Assembly: GCA_964580315.1 (NCBI GenBank)
Contig: CAZOKH010000007.1
Location: 1-54,051, forward strand
Reading direction: 5' to 3'
Source of the DNA: CAZOKH01 sp964580315
Lineage (GTDB): Bacteria; Chloroflexota; Anaerolineae; Anaerolineales; Anaerolineaceae
Length of the DNA: 54,051 nucleotides
The notes beneath the pieces are model-generated. The model had not been told where the DNA came from. It saw nothing but the letters and a program-made list of their open reading frames with translations, and did not search any database. Below, one piece after another: positions 15,398 to 23,103 of this stretch. Both the position numbers and the translations under genes were made by a program. The first letter of the stretch is position 1, and every line of letters starts with the position of its first letter.

Positions 15398-16648
15398 TTA
15401 CACTTCAGCCTGTTTTTTCGCAGAAGGATTCCACACCATCAGCAGGACGGCTGCCAGCAGGGCTGCACCTGCGCCAAACAGAAACGGCGCCGAGGCTCCC
15501 CAGCCGTTCCAGTTCCCCGCGCCCTGCCACAGCACGCCGGCAATCACCGATGCCGGGAAATCCAGTATGCCCAGTACGGCATTGAAGGTGCCGTAGGCGG
15601 TGCCGCGCAGGCGTTCGGGCACCAGGTCGGCCAGCATGGCTTTGGTGGTGCCGTAGGTTAACCCGTAGTAGAACCCGTACACGATATACAGCACAATCAC
15701 ATGCCAGGCAGCCTGCGCCAGGCCGAATCCCAGGTAGATGGCGGCATACACCAGCCACCCGCCAATGATGAGGCGTTTGCGCCCCACTTTGTCGGAGAGG
15801 GAACCGGCGGGCGCGGAAATGAGGGCATAGACCAGGTTAAAAGCGGCCAGCATGAGCAGAATGCCGATCACGCTCACGCCGCGTTCCTGGGCGCGCAGCA
15901 CCAGGAAGGCATCGGAAGAATTGCCAATGTCAAAAATGCCCACAATGATCATAAAAACCATGAAGGGTTTACCCAGCGCTTTAAATGCAAAACGCGGCAT
16001 TTCGCGCTGCCCCTTAACGGGCACATCGCGCGCGCCCAACGCCAGCGAAAGCACCGCCAACGCGGCTGGAATCAGGCTGATGAGCACCACGGTGCGAAAA
16101 GTGCTGGCCTGCAAAGTGGTGCTGTTTGACTGCGCCAGCCAGATCACCAACACGGCAATTAAAATCCCCAGCATGGCGCCGGCAGTGTCGGCGGCGCGGT
16201 GAATGCCAAAAGCCAGGCCGCGCTGCTCTTCGCCGGTTGAATCGGCCACCAGGGCGTCGCGCGGGGCGGTGCGAATGCCCTTGCCCACCCGGTCAGCCCA
16301 GCGCACGCCGGCCACCAGTCCCCAACTGTTGGCAAAATAGAAAAAGGGTTTGGAGAATGCCGAGAGCGCATAGCCGGTCACTGCCAGCCACTTGCGTGCT
16401 TTCAACTTATCAGAAAGCCACCCTGAAAAAACCTTCAACAGGCTGGCGGTGGCTTCCGCCACTCCTTCAATAACGCCGATGAGATTGGTTTTTACGCCCA
16501 GCACGTTGGAAAGAAATAGCGGCAGGATGTTGATGACCATCTCGCTGGATACATCCATGAAAAAACTGGTCAGGCTGACCGCCCAAAGGTTGCGCGGCAG
16601 TTCGCTTAATTTGATTTTTTTTGAAGCGGGTGATGATTTTTCGGACAT
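15398..16648 (-). CDS. Major facilitator superfamily transporter
   Basis: A protein of about 416 residues with twelve predicted membrane helices. The loop between helices 2 and 3 reads GWLSDKLKARKW, and the matching loop in the second half reads GSLSDKVGRKRL; these are the two MFS A-motifs. WADRVGKGIRTAPRDALVADS marks a subfamily of presumed drug or metabolite exporters. The substrate is unknown. The frame is open to 16699, but ATG at 16648 has GGGAG at a better distance than the ATG at 16654. A PadR regulator encoded just upstream on the same strand may control it. Confidence 0.85.
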   Translation of the reverse strand: MSEKSSPASKKIKLSELPRNLWAVSLTSFFMDVSSEMVINILPLFLSNVLGVKTNLIGVIEGVAEATASLLKVFSGWLSDKLKARKWLAVTGYALSAFSKPFFYFANSWGLVAGVRWADRVGKGIRTAPRDALVADSTGEEQRGLAFGIHRAADTAGAMLGILIAVLVIWLAQSNSTTLQASTFRTVVLISLIPAALAVLSLALGARDVPVKGQREMPRFAFKALGKPFMVFMIIVGIFDIGNSSDAFLVLRAQERGVSVIGILLMLAAFNLVYALISAPAGSLSDKVGRKRLIIGGWLVYAAIYLGFGLAQAAWHVIVLYIVYGFYYGLTYGTTKAMLADLVPERLRGTAYGTFNAVLGILDFPASVIAGVLWQGAGNWNGWGASAPFLFGAGAALLAAVLLMVWNPSAKKQAEV

Positions 16649-16709
16649 GTTCATTGGCTCCCAATACGTTCTAAACCTGTACAATCCATTTTGAATCACT
16701 AACGTGAGT

Positions 16710-16775
16710 TCGGGATCATTAAGCTGTCATTGTGAGTGAGCGCAGCGAGCAAAGACAAATCAGCTTATCCCGAAT
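16710..16775. repeat. Small inverted repeat with a GTCATTGTGAG core
   Basis: The arms TTCGGGAT (16710-16717) and ATCCCGAA (16768-16775), with inner arms AAGCTG/CAGCTT, enclose GTCATTGTGAGTGAGCG and CAGCGAGCAAAG. The core resembles one end of the GTCATTTCGAGCG-type repeats at 48191-48294 and 50384-50519. It lies between the MFS gene and the padR gene. Confidence 0.6.
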
Positions 16776-16793
16776 GGACGTTGAGTAGTTGAA

Positions 16794-17123
16794 TCACGGT
16801 TTTGCCTCTAAGTGCGCCTGTGTAATTTCTTTCAACAGCTCATTCCCTTTTATTACGGCGTGTTTCAATGCCTCGACTCCCAGTGATGTTGAACGGTAAT
16901 ATTTTCTTACCTTGCCAGCCACCAGGCTTTTATCTGATGCCAGGTAGCCTTCGCGTTCCAGGGTGTGCAGAATGGGGTAGAGCGTGCCGGGGCTGAGCTG
17001 ATAACCGTGGTGTTGCAGTTCACGAATCATATCCAATCCAAAAATGGGTTCAAGGCTGGCATGATGCAAAATGTGCAGGCGGATGAATCCCAGGAAAAAA
17101 TCACGCAGCATTCGGTCTGGCAT
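16794..17123 (-). CDS. PadR-family transcriptional regulator
   Basis: A 109-residue winged-helix protein. FFLGFIRLHILHHASLEPIFGLDMIREL forms the first helices, YQLSPGTLYPILHTLEREGYL the recognition helix, and AGKVRKYYRSTSLG the wing. The C-terminal helix mediates dimerisation in the family. A GGAGC ribosome-binding site precedes the ATG. The upstream region carries a palindrome and a -10 element, so autorepression is likely, possibly together with control of the MFS gene that follows on the same strand. Confidence 0.9.
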   Translation of the reverse strand: MPDRMLRDFFLGFIRLHILHHASLEPIFGLDMIRELQHHGYQLSPGTLYPILHTLEREGYLASDKSLVAGKVRKYYRSTSLGVEALKHAVIKGNELLKEITQAHLEAKP

Positions 17124-17137
17124 GTTTGCTCCTTTTT

Positions 17138-17171
17138 ATATCGTGTTTCGATAACGTTAAACGATATTATA
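17138..17171 (-). promoter_or_regulatory. Promoter and operator region of the second padR
   Basis: ATATCGT (17138-17144) and ACGATAT (17161-17167) form a perfect 7-bp inverted repeat 16 bases apart. A minus-strand TATAAT overlaps the distal arm (plus 17166-17171). The -35 is weak (a TTGATA at plus 17187-17192, spacing 15). ATATCG-type half-sites occur in known PadR operators, which fits autorepression. Confidence 0.5.
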
Positions 17172-17288
17172 ACAAATTCTGATGATTATCAAGAATTGTG
17201 AATTTGCCGTCATTTCTACAGGTATAATGGGAAACAGTTTACCTGTTCTACCTAATGGTATTCAATCCAGCCTGGAGAATTAAATCCG

Positions 17289-18131
17289 ATGAGAGCCAGT
17301 ATCGATTGTTATATCTGCTTGATGGAGCAAGCGATTAATGCCGCACGCCAGGTGCAGGCTGACGAACCCACCCAGTTTCGTATTGTAAACCGCGTGTTGA
17401 AAGAACTGGTGGATTTTGATCCCGACAGCACCCCGGCGGTGATCGCCGATTTTGCCCACCGTTTCACCCGCCAGGAAACCGGTGCGGCTGATCCGTTTCA
17501 CGAAGCTAAACAGCGCGCCACGCAAGAGGCTCTGGCGTTGTATCCGCATCTGAAACAACTGGTGAAAAATTCAACCAACCCGTTTGAAACTGCGGTGCGG
17601 CTGGCCATTGCCGGGAATATCCTGGACCTGGCTTTATTGAAAAATATTGACCTGGAAGAGAATATTAACCAGGCGCTGCGCGAACCGCTGGCAATTGACC
17701 ATGTTGCCCTGTTGAAGCGGGCCATCGAACAGGCTGATTGGGTTTTATACCTGGCTGATAACGCCGGCGAAACGGTGTTTGACCGGCTGCTGATTGAGCA
17801 GATTGCTCCCAAACCGGTGAAGTATGTGGTTAAGGGCGGTCCGGCTTCCAATGACGCCACCGTGCAGGATGCCCTGGAAGCCGGGCTTGACCAGGTGGCC
17901 GAGATTATCACCACGGGCTACGACTCGGTGGGCATTGTGCTCGATCACAGCAGCCCGGAATTTCTAAATCTCTTCCGAACCGCACCTGTGATCATTCTCA
18001 AGGGTATGGGAAATTTCGAGTCGCTCAATCAAAGCGATGCACGCATGTTTTTCCTGCTGCAGGCCAAATGTAATGCCATGGCGAGTTTTTTGAAGGTTCC
18101 AAAGCGGAGCAATGTTGTTTTGCAGGGATAA
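17289..18131 (+). CDS. DUF89 / ARMT1-like damage-control phosphatase family protein
   Basis: A 280-residue protein of the COG1578-type, short DUF89 family. It opens with CYICLMEQ, contains ADPFHEAKQRA, and has the metal-site motif LADNAGETVFDRLL (about 156-169) followed by VKGGPASNDATVQDA. DUF89 proteins are metal-dependent phosphatases thought to remove harmful sugar phosphates or other damaged phosphometabolites. The natural substrate here is unknown. GGAGA lies about 9 bases before the ATG. It is followed directly by a strong terminator and appears to be a single-gene transcript. Confidence 0.82.
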   Translation: MRASIDCYICLMEQAINAARQVQADEPTQFRIVNRVLKELVDFDPDSTPAVIADFAHRFTRQETGAADPFHEAKQRATQEALALYPHLKQLVKNSTNPFETAVRLAIAGNILDLALLKNIDLEENINQALREPLAIDHVALLKRAIEQADWVLYLADNAGETVFDRLLIEQIAPKPVKYVVKGGPASNDATVQDALEAGLDQVAEIITTGYDSVGIVLDHSSPEFLNLFRTAPVIILKGMGNFESLNQSDARMFFLLQAKCNAMASFLKVPKRSNVVLQG

Positions 18132-18137
18132 ATGAAG

Positions 18138-18176
18138 AGCGGTGGATGGAGAATGTTCTCCATCCACCGCTTTTTT
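18138..18176 (+). terminator. Intrinsic terminator after the DUF89 gene
   Basis: A perfect 16-bp inverted repeat (18138-18153 with 18156-18171) runs into a six-T tract (18171-18176), seven bases past the stop codon. A second hairpin with arms TCTGCTGA/TCAGCAGA (18180-18187 and 18200-18207) lies next to it and may end the convergent tungstate operon. Confidence 0.93.
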
Positions 18177-18230
18177 AATTCTGCTGAACCCATGCATTGT
18201 CAGCAGATTGATGGGGTCAAATTAATCAGT

Positions 18231-19214
18231 TTATTTGGGCTGGGCGTCTTTCCAGGCCTGTGAATCGGGGAAGAACAACGAGTTGCCAAATTCTGCTTTG
18301 CCAAATTCAGCGATTTTTTCCTGGGTGGGTACGGAGATGAGCCAGTCCATGAACTGGACAGCGAGGTCATTCTGGATCTGGGGTCCTTTTTCGGGGTTGA
18401 CCGCAATCACACCGTAGGGGTTGAGCAGTGAGGCATCACCTTCCGACAGGATGGCCAGGGCAAGGCCTTCTTTGGTGCGCGCCAGGTAGGTGGCGCGGTC
18501 GCTGAGGGTGTAGGCGCCCTGTTCGTTCGACATGGTCAGCACAGCGCCCATGCCGTCGCCAGCTGAAATGTACCAGTCGCCAGCGGGTTCAATTTCAGCT
18601 TTGGCCCAGATGCCTTTTTCCTTGGTGTGGGTGCCAGATTCATCGCCGCGCGAAACAAACTTGGACTGGCTTTCGGCAATCTTCTTGAAGGCATCCACAG
18701 CGGAAAGGCCTTTAATGCCGGCCGGGTCGCTTTCGGGCCCAACGATGATGAAGTCGTTGTACATCACATCATCGCGGCGCACGCCGTGTTTGGCTTCCAT
18801 GAAGGCGTCTTCTTTGGCGCGGGCATGCACCAGTAGCACATCGGCATTGCCGTCTTCGCCCAGTTTGAGGGCTTCACCGGTGCCAACCGCCAGCACGCTT
18901 ACCTTCACGCCGGTTTCTTCGGTGTACATGGGCAGCAGATAATCCAGCAGTCCGGAGTCCTGGGTGCTGGTGGTGGTGGCCAGGATCAAAGTTTTGCCTT
19001 CGGCAGCCGCTGCGGGTTCTTCTTCAGCAGCGGGCTCGGCTTCGGCAGGTTCAGCCTCCGCGGGTTCAACGGCAGCAGGCTCTTCGGCTTCGGCGGCGGC
19101 GGGTTCTTCAGCTTCAGCGGGGGCTGCCGGGGTGGCGGGAGCGGTGCAGGCGCTCAACGCCAGCGACAACAGGGTCAAAACCAGTAAGAACTTCAGCAAA
19201 ACAGACTTTCTCAT
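18231..19214 (-). CDS. Tungstate-type ABC transporter substrate-binding lipoprotein, TupA-like
   Basis: A 327-residue lipoprotein. A signal peptide with lipobox LSAC (Cys23) is followed by an Ala/Glu/Pro-rich linker (about 24-70) and the binding domain. ILATTTSTQDSGLLDYLLP is the TTTS oxyanion-binding motif of TupA/WtpA-like tungstate binders. Later features include VGTGEALKLGEDGNADVLLVHA and SRGDESGTHTKEKGIW. It would capture tungstate, or less likely molybdate, outside the membrane for the adjacent permease and ATPase. The ATG at 19214 is chosen because GGAGG lies just upstream and the signal peptide then has normal length; the frame is open to 19265. Confidence 0.85.
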   Translation of the reverse strand: MRKSVLLKFLLVLTLLSLALSACTAPATPAAPAEAEEPAAAEAEEPAAVEPAEAEPAEAEPAAEEEPAAAAEGKTLILATTTSTQDSGLLDYLLPMYTEETGVKVSVLAVGTGEALKLGEDGNADVLLVHARAKEDAFMEAKHGVRRDDVMYNDFIIVGPESDPAGIKGLSAVDAFKKIAESQSKFVSRGDESGTHTKEKGIWAKAEIEPAGDWYISAGDGMGAVLTMSNEQGAYTLSDRATYLARTKEGLALAILSEGDASLLNPYGVIAVNPEKGPQIQNDLAVQFMDWLISVPTQEKIAEFGKAEFGNSLFFPDSQAWKDAQPK

Positions 19215-19285
19215 ACCATCCTCCATATCGATTTTTAATACATTTTTTAAAAGCTGCGAAAGCAACGCAGCTTGGACGACCGAAA

Positions 19286-20014
19286 TTAATAAACCATTTC
19301 ACCATTCACAAAGGCGCGGGTGCGTGCATCACGCGGCGCTTCAAAAAATGCCGGGTTGTGATCAATTTCAATAAAACTGCCGTTCAAAATCAGACCCACG
19401 CGGTGAGCCAGGCGCTTGGCCTGAAAGATGTTGTGAGTTACCAGCACGATGGTGGTTTGACGTTCTTGGTTGATCTCGCGGATGACCTCTTCGATGAGCA
19501 GGGCGTTGTAGGGGTCGAGGTTGGCGGTAGGTTCATCCATCAGCAGCACATCAGGATTCAGCACCAGGGCGCGCGCCAGCGCCACACGCTGCGCCTCGCC
19601 GCCCGACAGGGTGCGCGCCTGGGCGTTGGCCAGGTCGGCCAGTCCCAACCGCTGCAGCAGGGGCTGGATGGCGGCTTTGCCGTCGGTTTTGCCGCGCAAT
19701 TGCAGGCCGTAGAGAATGTTTTGATAGACGCTGGTGGAAAGCAGCGCCGGACGCTGAAAGACGGTGGTCACTTTGCGGCGCAAGGGCAGCGGCAAGTCAT
19801 TAGCGGTCATGGTGTGACCTTCAAACGTGATGCTGCCGCTGTCTGGAAATTCGAGGAAATTTAACATGCGCAGCAGGGTCGATTTTCCGGCGCCGCTGGG
19901 GCCAACAATGGCCAGCACTTCACCGGCATAAATATCCAGTCCTTCTTCCAGGTTCAACGCCCAGCGCTGACCGTAGGCTTTACGCACATTGCGCAGTTCG
20001 TAAATGACGGTCAT
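19286..20014 (-). CDS. Tungstate-type ABC transporter ATP-binding protein, TupC-like
   Basis: A 242-residue ATPase. Walker A is GPSGAGKST, the Q-loop is VFQRPALLSTSV, the signature is LSGGEAQRVALA, Walker B is VLLMDEPTANLDP and the H-loop is VTHNIFQAKRLA. FQRPALL is common in phosphate and tungstate importers. The ATG overlaps the stop codon of the permease gene by four bases (ATGA), so the pair is translationally coupled. No C-terminal molybdate-sensing domain is present. Confidence 0.88.
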   Translation of the reverse strand: MTVIYELRNVRKAYGQRWALNLEEGLDIYAGEVLAIVGPSGAGKSTLLRMLNFLEFPDSGSITFEGHTMTANDLPLPLRRKVTTVFQRPALLSTSVYQNILYGLQLRGKTDGKAAIQPLLQRLGLADLANAQARTLSGGEAQRVALARALVLNPDVLLMDEPTANLDPYNALLIEEVIREINQERQTTIVLVTHNIFQAKRLAHRVGLILNGSFIEIDHNPAFFEAPRDARTRAFVNGEMVY

Positions 20015-20724
20015 GGTTTGGAAGTTTTCCTTTGCAGCAGGGTGATGGACAGGTTGATGCCAAAAGCCAGCATCAGCAGCACCATGCCCAGCCCAATGGC
20101 CATATCATATTTGCCCTGGCGGGTTTCGAGCATGATGGCGGTGGTGAGCACGCGGGTGGAATGTTGAATGTTGCCGCCCACCATCATCACCGAGCCGACC
20201 TCGGAGATGATGCTGCCCAGGCCGCCCACCAGCGCCACCAGCACTCCCATGCGGGCTTCACGCAGCACCGCCAGGGTGATTTGAAAATCGGTGGCGCCCA
20301 GTGCTTTCACCTGGGTGCGCAGGTTGGGGTCCACCTCGGAGACGGCCGACATGGTGTAGCCCACCACCAGCGGCGTGGCGATGATCACCTGGGCAATAAC
20401 CATGGCCGGCACGGTGAACAACTTGGGAATCCAGGAGATGTGCAGCGGCCCCAGGATGCCGTTATTGGAGAGCAGAATGTAAACCGATAGGCCGACCACC
20501 ACCGGGGGCAGGCCCATGCCGGTGTAGATTAATGCATAAGCCAGCCGCCGCCCGCGAAAATGCACCAGCCCAAAAAAGGCTCCCAGTGGGACGCCCAGCA
20601 CAGCGCTGATGACCAGGGCAATGCCGCTGACGCGGGCTGACAGCCAGATGATCTCCCATAAACCGGGATCACCGCTGAGCAGCAGCCAGAATCCTTGCCT
20701 GATACCTTCCCAGAGGATTTCGAT
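20011..20724 (-). CDS. Tungstate-type ABC transporter permease, TupB-like, with non-standard start
   Basis: Five to six membrane helices and the cytoplasmic coupling loop RTQVKALGATDFQITLAVLREAR identify a tungstate/phosphate-class permease. The longest frame with a usual start begins at GTG 20601, but that would remove the family's first helix. The reading frame continues upstream without a stop and encodes LWEGIRQGFWLLLSGDP and IIWLSARVSGIALVIS, which look like a genuine N-terminus. The only codon with correct spacing to the strong GGAGG is an ATC at 20724-20722. An AUC start (237 residues), or a local sequence error, is inferred. Confidence 0.75.
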   Translation of the reverse strand: MEILWEGIRQGFWLLLSGDPGLWEIIWLSARVSGIALVISAVLGVPLGAFFGLVHFRGRRLAYALIYTGMGLPPVVVGLSVYILLSNNGILGPLHISWIPKLFTVPAMVIAQVIIATPLVVGYTMSAVSEVDPNLRTQVKALGATDFQITLAVLREARMGVLVALVGGLGSIISEVGSVMMVGGNIQHSTRVLTTAIMLETRQGKYDMAIGLGMVLLMLAFGINLSITLLQRKTSKP

Positions 20725-20744
20725 TGGCGCCTCCTGCCCGTTAA

Positions 20745-20758
20745 TTGTATTGATACAA
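20745..20758. promoter_or_regulatory. Palindrome upstream of the tungstate operon
   Basis: TTGTAT (20745-20750) and ATACAA (20753-20758) form a perfect inverted repeat with a TG centre, just upstream of the GGAGG of the permease gene. A minus-strand TATAAT-like sequence lies about 15 bases farther upstream. The site could bind a metal-oxyanion or other repressor, but no regulator gene is next to it. Confidence 0.4.
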
Positions 20759-20886
20759 CAGGCACAACGATTATATCATGTGTCAATATGCGCAGATCAG
20801 CATGGGATTCGGTTAATAATGGAAAAAAGGGCGCTATCCCCCTGGCTGCCCTTGTGGTATGGACTGGATGCCTGGAATGGAAGGGG

Positions 20887-21309
20887 TTATTGTTCAGCCA
20901 GCCAGGCTTGAATGCGGGCTTCAATCTGGTCGCGCACCTGGCGGAAGATGGCGAGAATTTCCTCTTCGCTGCCGGTGGCGGCTGCCGGGTCGTCGAAATG
21001 CCAGTGCATGCGCTGCCCCATGCCCGGAAAAACCGACGGGCAGTGCTGGTCAGCATGGCCGCACACGGTGATCATGTAACTGAAGTGCACCTTGCCCATG
21101 TAATCATCCAGCGGTTTGGAGTAGTGCCCGGCCATATCATAGCCTTTTTCGGCCATGACGCGCAGCGTGTAGGGATTGATGCCCTTGGGTTCCAGCCCGG
21201 CGCTGAAGGCTTCGAACTGGTCGCCGCCCAGGCGGCGCAGGAAGGCTTCAGCCATCTGGCTGCGGGCTGAGTTGCCGGTGCACAGGAACAGAACGCGCTT
21301 TTTTTCCAT
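20887..21309 (-). CDS. arsC: Arsenate reductase, thioredoxin-coupled low-molecular-weight phosphatase type
   Basis: A 140-residue protein with the LMW protein-tyrosine-phosphatase fold. The phosphate loop CTGNSARS carries the nucleophile Cys10. TVCGHADQHCP supplies Cys83 and Cys90, the pair that shuttles the disulfide in thioredoxin-dependent ArsC; plain tyrosine phosphatases lack it. It reduces arsenate to arsenite in the cytoplasm. GAGG lies 5 bases before the ATG. No arsenite exporter or ArsR is adjacent. It ends about 160 bases before the tungstate permease on the same strand, with a promoter-like segment between. Confidence 0.9.
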   Translation of the reverse strand: MEKKRVLFLCTGNSARSQMAEAFLRRLGGDQFEAFSAGLEPKGINPYTLRVMAEKGYDMAGHYSKPLDDYMGKVHFSYMITVCGHADQHCPSVFPGMGQRMHWHFDDPAAATGSEEEILAIFRQVRDQIEARIQAWLAEQ

Positions 21310-21760
21310 GATTACCTCAAATCGTTAAAGAGAACATATTTGATATCCAGACTAAGAATATCTGATTTTGTTTAAGTGTTGATCAAAGTTGTTTTAAGAT
21401 TGGGTTAATGTTCGTGTTGTGAATTTTTTATAATAACCCTACCAACGTCGGGTTTGAAATAGGAGGTGTTTTAAGGTATAGTATTCTAAGAATAAAAAAA
21501 GTGTGACTAAAAATTTAAATTCGAAAACTCGCTTTTGAAGTATTTCGACGAAGTTTTTTCTTTGCAGCAATCCCCAATCTAATAAGAATTTTTTTATAAA
21601 ACAGCCAAATATTTCAGGTTAGAGCTTATAGCTAATGGAATTTGTGTTTGAATTTTAAGAAAGCCGTGTCACAAGAAGTATTAAACATGAAGGAATTTTT
21701 GTAACTATTAATATAAATTAACATTTTATTGGTAAATTGAAAAAAATTGTTAATAACCCC
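21310..21760. other. AT-rich intergenic region before the sugar operon
   Basis: About 450 bases that are much more AT-rich than the preceding genes and hold no credible coding region. An isolated AGGAGG near 21463 is followed by no start codon. A small palindrome ATTCTAAGAAT occurs near 21482. The composition change begins here and continues through most of the sugar cluster, so this may be the left edge of acquired DNA. Confidence 0.55.
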
Positions 21761-21788
21761 TTGACTTTTTTAATACTATCGTTAAAAT
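21761..21788 (+). promoter_or_regulatory. Probable promoter of the sugar operon
   Basis: TTGACT (21761-21766) and TAAAAT (21783-21788) are 16 bases apart and match sigma-70 consensus at five of six positions each. The untranslated leader to the ATG at 21911 would be about 115 bases. No regulator gene lies in the cluster, so the controlling factor is unknown. Confidence 0.6.
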
Positions 21789-21910
21789 AATAAAATCAAG
21801 CAATATCCCACTACAGTGTGGATTTAATATATAAATGGACTTTTTGCTTGATGCTAATCGTGGCTGTTCTAGCCGAAAACCCCATTTGTTCAGAAAGAAG
21901 AGGAGAAAAA

Positions 21911-23023
21911 ATGAAAAAAAGTATCGTCCCGCTTTCTATTATTTTGGTTTTGGTTGTGAGTATGATGGCTGCGTGTGCACCAGCGGCTGCACCTGCCGCC
22001 GAGGCACCGGCTGCAGAAGCTCCTGTGGCTGAAGAACCGGCTGCAGAAGAACCAGTGGCTGAAGAACCTGCCGCCGAAGAAGTAAAAGAATTGGATATCG
22101 TTTACCTTACACCCTCGACTGAATCAGGTTACTGGGGCGAGTATGTCCGTATTGGCGTTGAAAATGCCATCTTGGACATCGAAGAAAAATATAGCGCAAA
22201 AGTTAATTACACTTATGCCGGCCCTGTAGCTGAAGCTGATACTGCTGAATACTTAGCTACTTTGGAATCAATCATTGCACAGCAGCCCGATGGTATTGTT
22301 ATGGGCCAACTGGTCCCCGAATCAGTAGCTCCGCTGGTGAAACAGGCTACTGAAATGGGAATTCGTGTTAACCTGGTTAGTATTGGCGTTGATCTTGATG
22401 GCAGTGAATATGGTTCACTGTATTATTGTGATCAACCTGAACAGGGCGAATTAGCTGCAAAAGCTTATGTTGAAGCATTGAAAGCCAAAGGATTGCCGCT
22501 GGACGGTGTAACAGGTGTTCATATGTCAGTGGTTGTTCCAGTCTTGGAAGAGAAAATTAATAAGTTTGTCTCCACTTTGCAAGAATTGGCTCCAGAAATG
22601 GAAATTCTTGAAACCCAGTACAATGAGAATGATGTGAACAATGGTATCGGTCTGATGGAAACCCAGCTGGCTACCTATGGCGACAAGCTGGTTGGTTTCT
22701 TTGGCGGTAACAACGTTACTGGCGATGCAATTGTGAAAGTCATCGAAGGAAGTGGACGCGCAGATAAACTGGTTGGAATCGCTGTTGATTCGGATCCAGT
22801 TGAAATTGAAGGCATGCAGAAAGGCTTTTTGGATGCATTGGTTGTGCAGACTCCCTACGATCAGGCTTACAATGCAACCATGGGTATCGCTGAATTTGTG
22901 ATCGATGGCAAAGAAAGCGAAGATATGATGAACATGCCAGCCTCTGTAGTTACCCCTGATAATATGGACACACCTGAAATGCAGGCATTGTTGGATCCTA
23001 CCCTGCTTAAGAAGGAAAAGTAA
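21911..23023 (+). CDS. Sugar ABC transporter substrate-binding lipoprotein
   Basis: A 370-residue periplasmic-binding protein I family lipoprotein. The signal peptide ends in the lipobox MAAC (Cys22). A linker of repeated Ala/Glu/Pro units (about 23-59) leads to the two-lobed domain starting ELDIVYLTPSTESGYWGEY. YLATLESIIAQQPDGIVMGQL and GFFGGNNVTGDAIVKVI fit the ribose/rhizopine/AI-2-binding class. The frame is open to 21818, but ATG at 21911 follows AGGAG at the right distance and opens the signal peptide. It is the first gene of the operon, followed by a strong hairpin that may give it extra mRNA. The ligand is not predictable. Confidence 0.88.
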   Translation: MKKSIVPLSIILVLVVSMMAACAPAAAPAAEAPAAEAPVAEEPAAEEPVAEEPAAEEVKELDIVYLTPSTESGYWGEYVRIGVENAILDIEEKYSAKVNYTYAGPVAEADTAEYLATLESIIAQQPDGIVMGQLVPESVAPLVKQATEMGIRVNLVSIGVDLDGSEYGSLYYCDQPEQGELAAKAYVEALKAKGLPLDGVTGVHMSVVVPVLEEKINKFVSTLQELAPEMEILETQYNENDVNNGIGLMETQLATYGDKLVGFFGGNNVTGDAIVKVIEGSGRADKLVGIAVDSDPVEIEGMQKGFLDALVVQTPYDQAYNATMGIAEFVIDGKESEDMMNMPASVVTPDNMDTPEMQALLDPTLLKKEK

Positions 23024-23044
23024 AAACAAACAATCATCCTATTA

Positions 23045-23077
23045 CCAAAGTGGTCTGGAATTCCCAGACCACTTTGG
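23045..23077 (+). other. Hairpin between binding-protein and ATPase genes
   Basis: A perfect 14-bp inverted repeat (23045-23058 with 23064-23077) around AATTC, with no T-run after it. Such hairpins after a binding-protein gene usually protect the upstream mRNA end and reduce expression of the following transporter genes, giving an excess of binding protein. Confidence 0.75.
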
Positions 23078-23103
23078 ATTACACCTGCAAGAGGAAACCC
23101 GTG

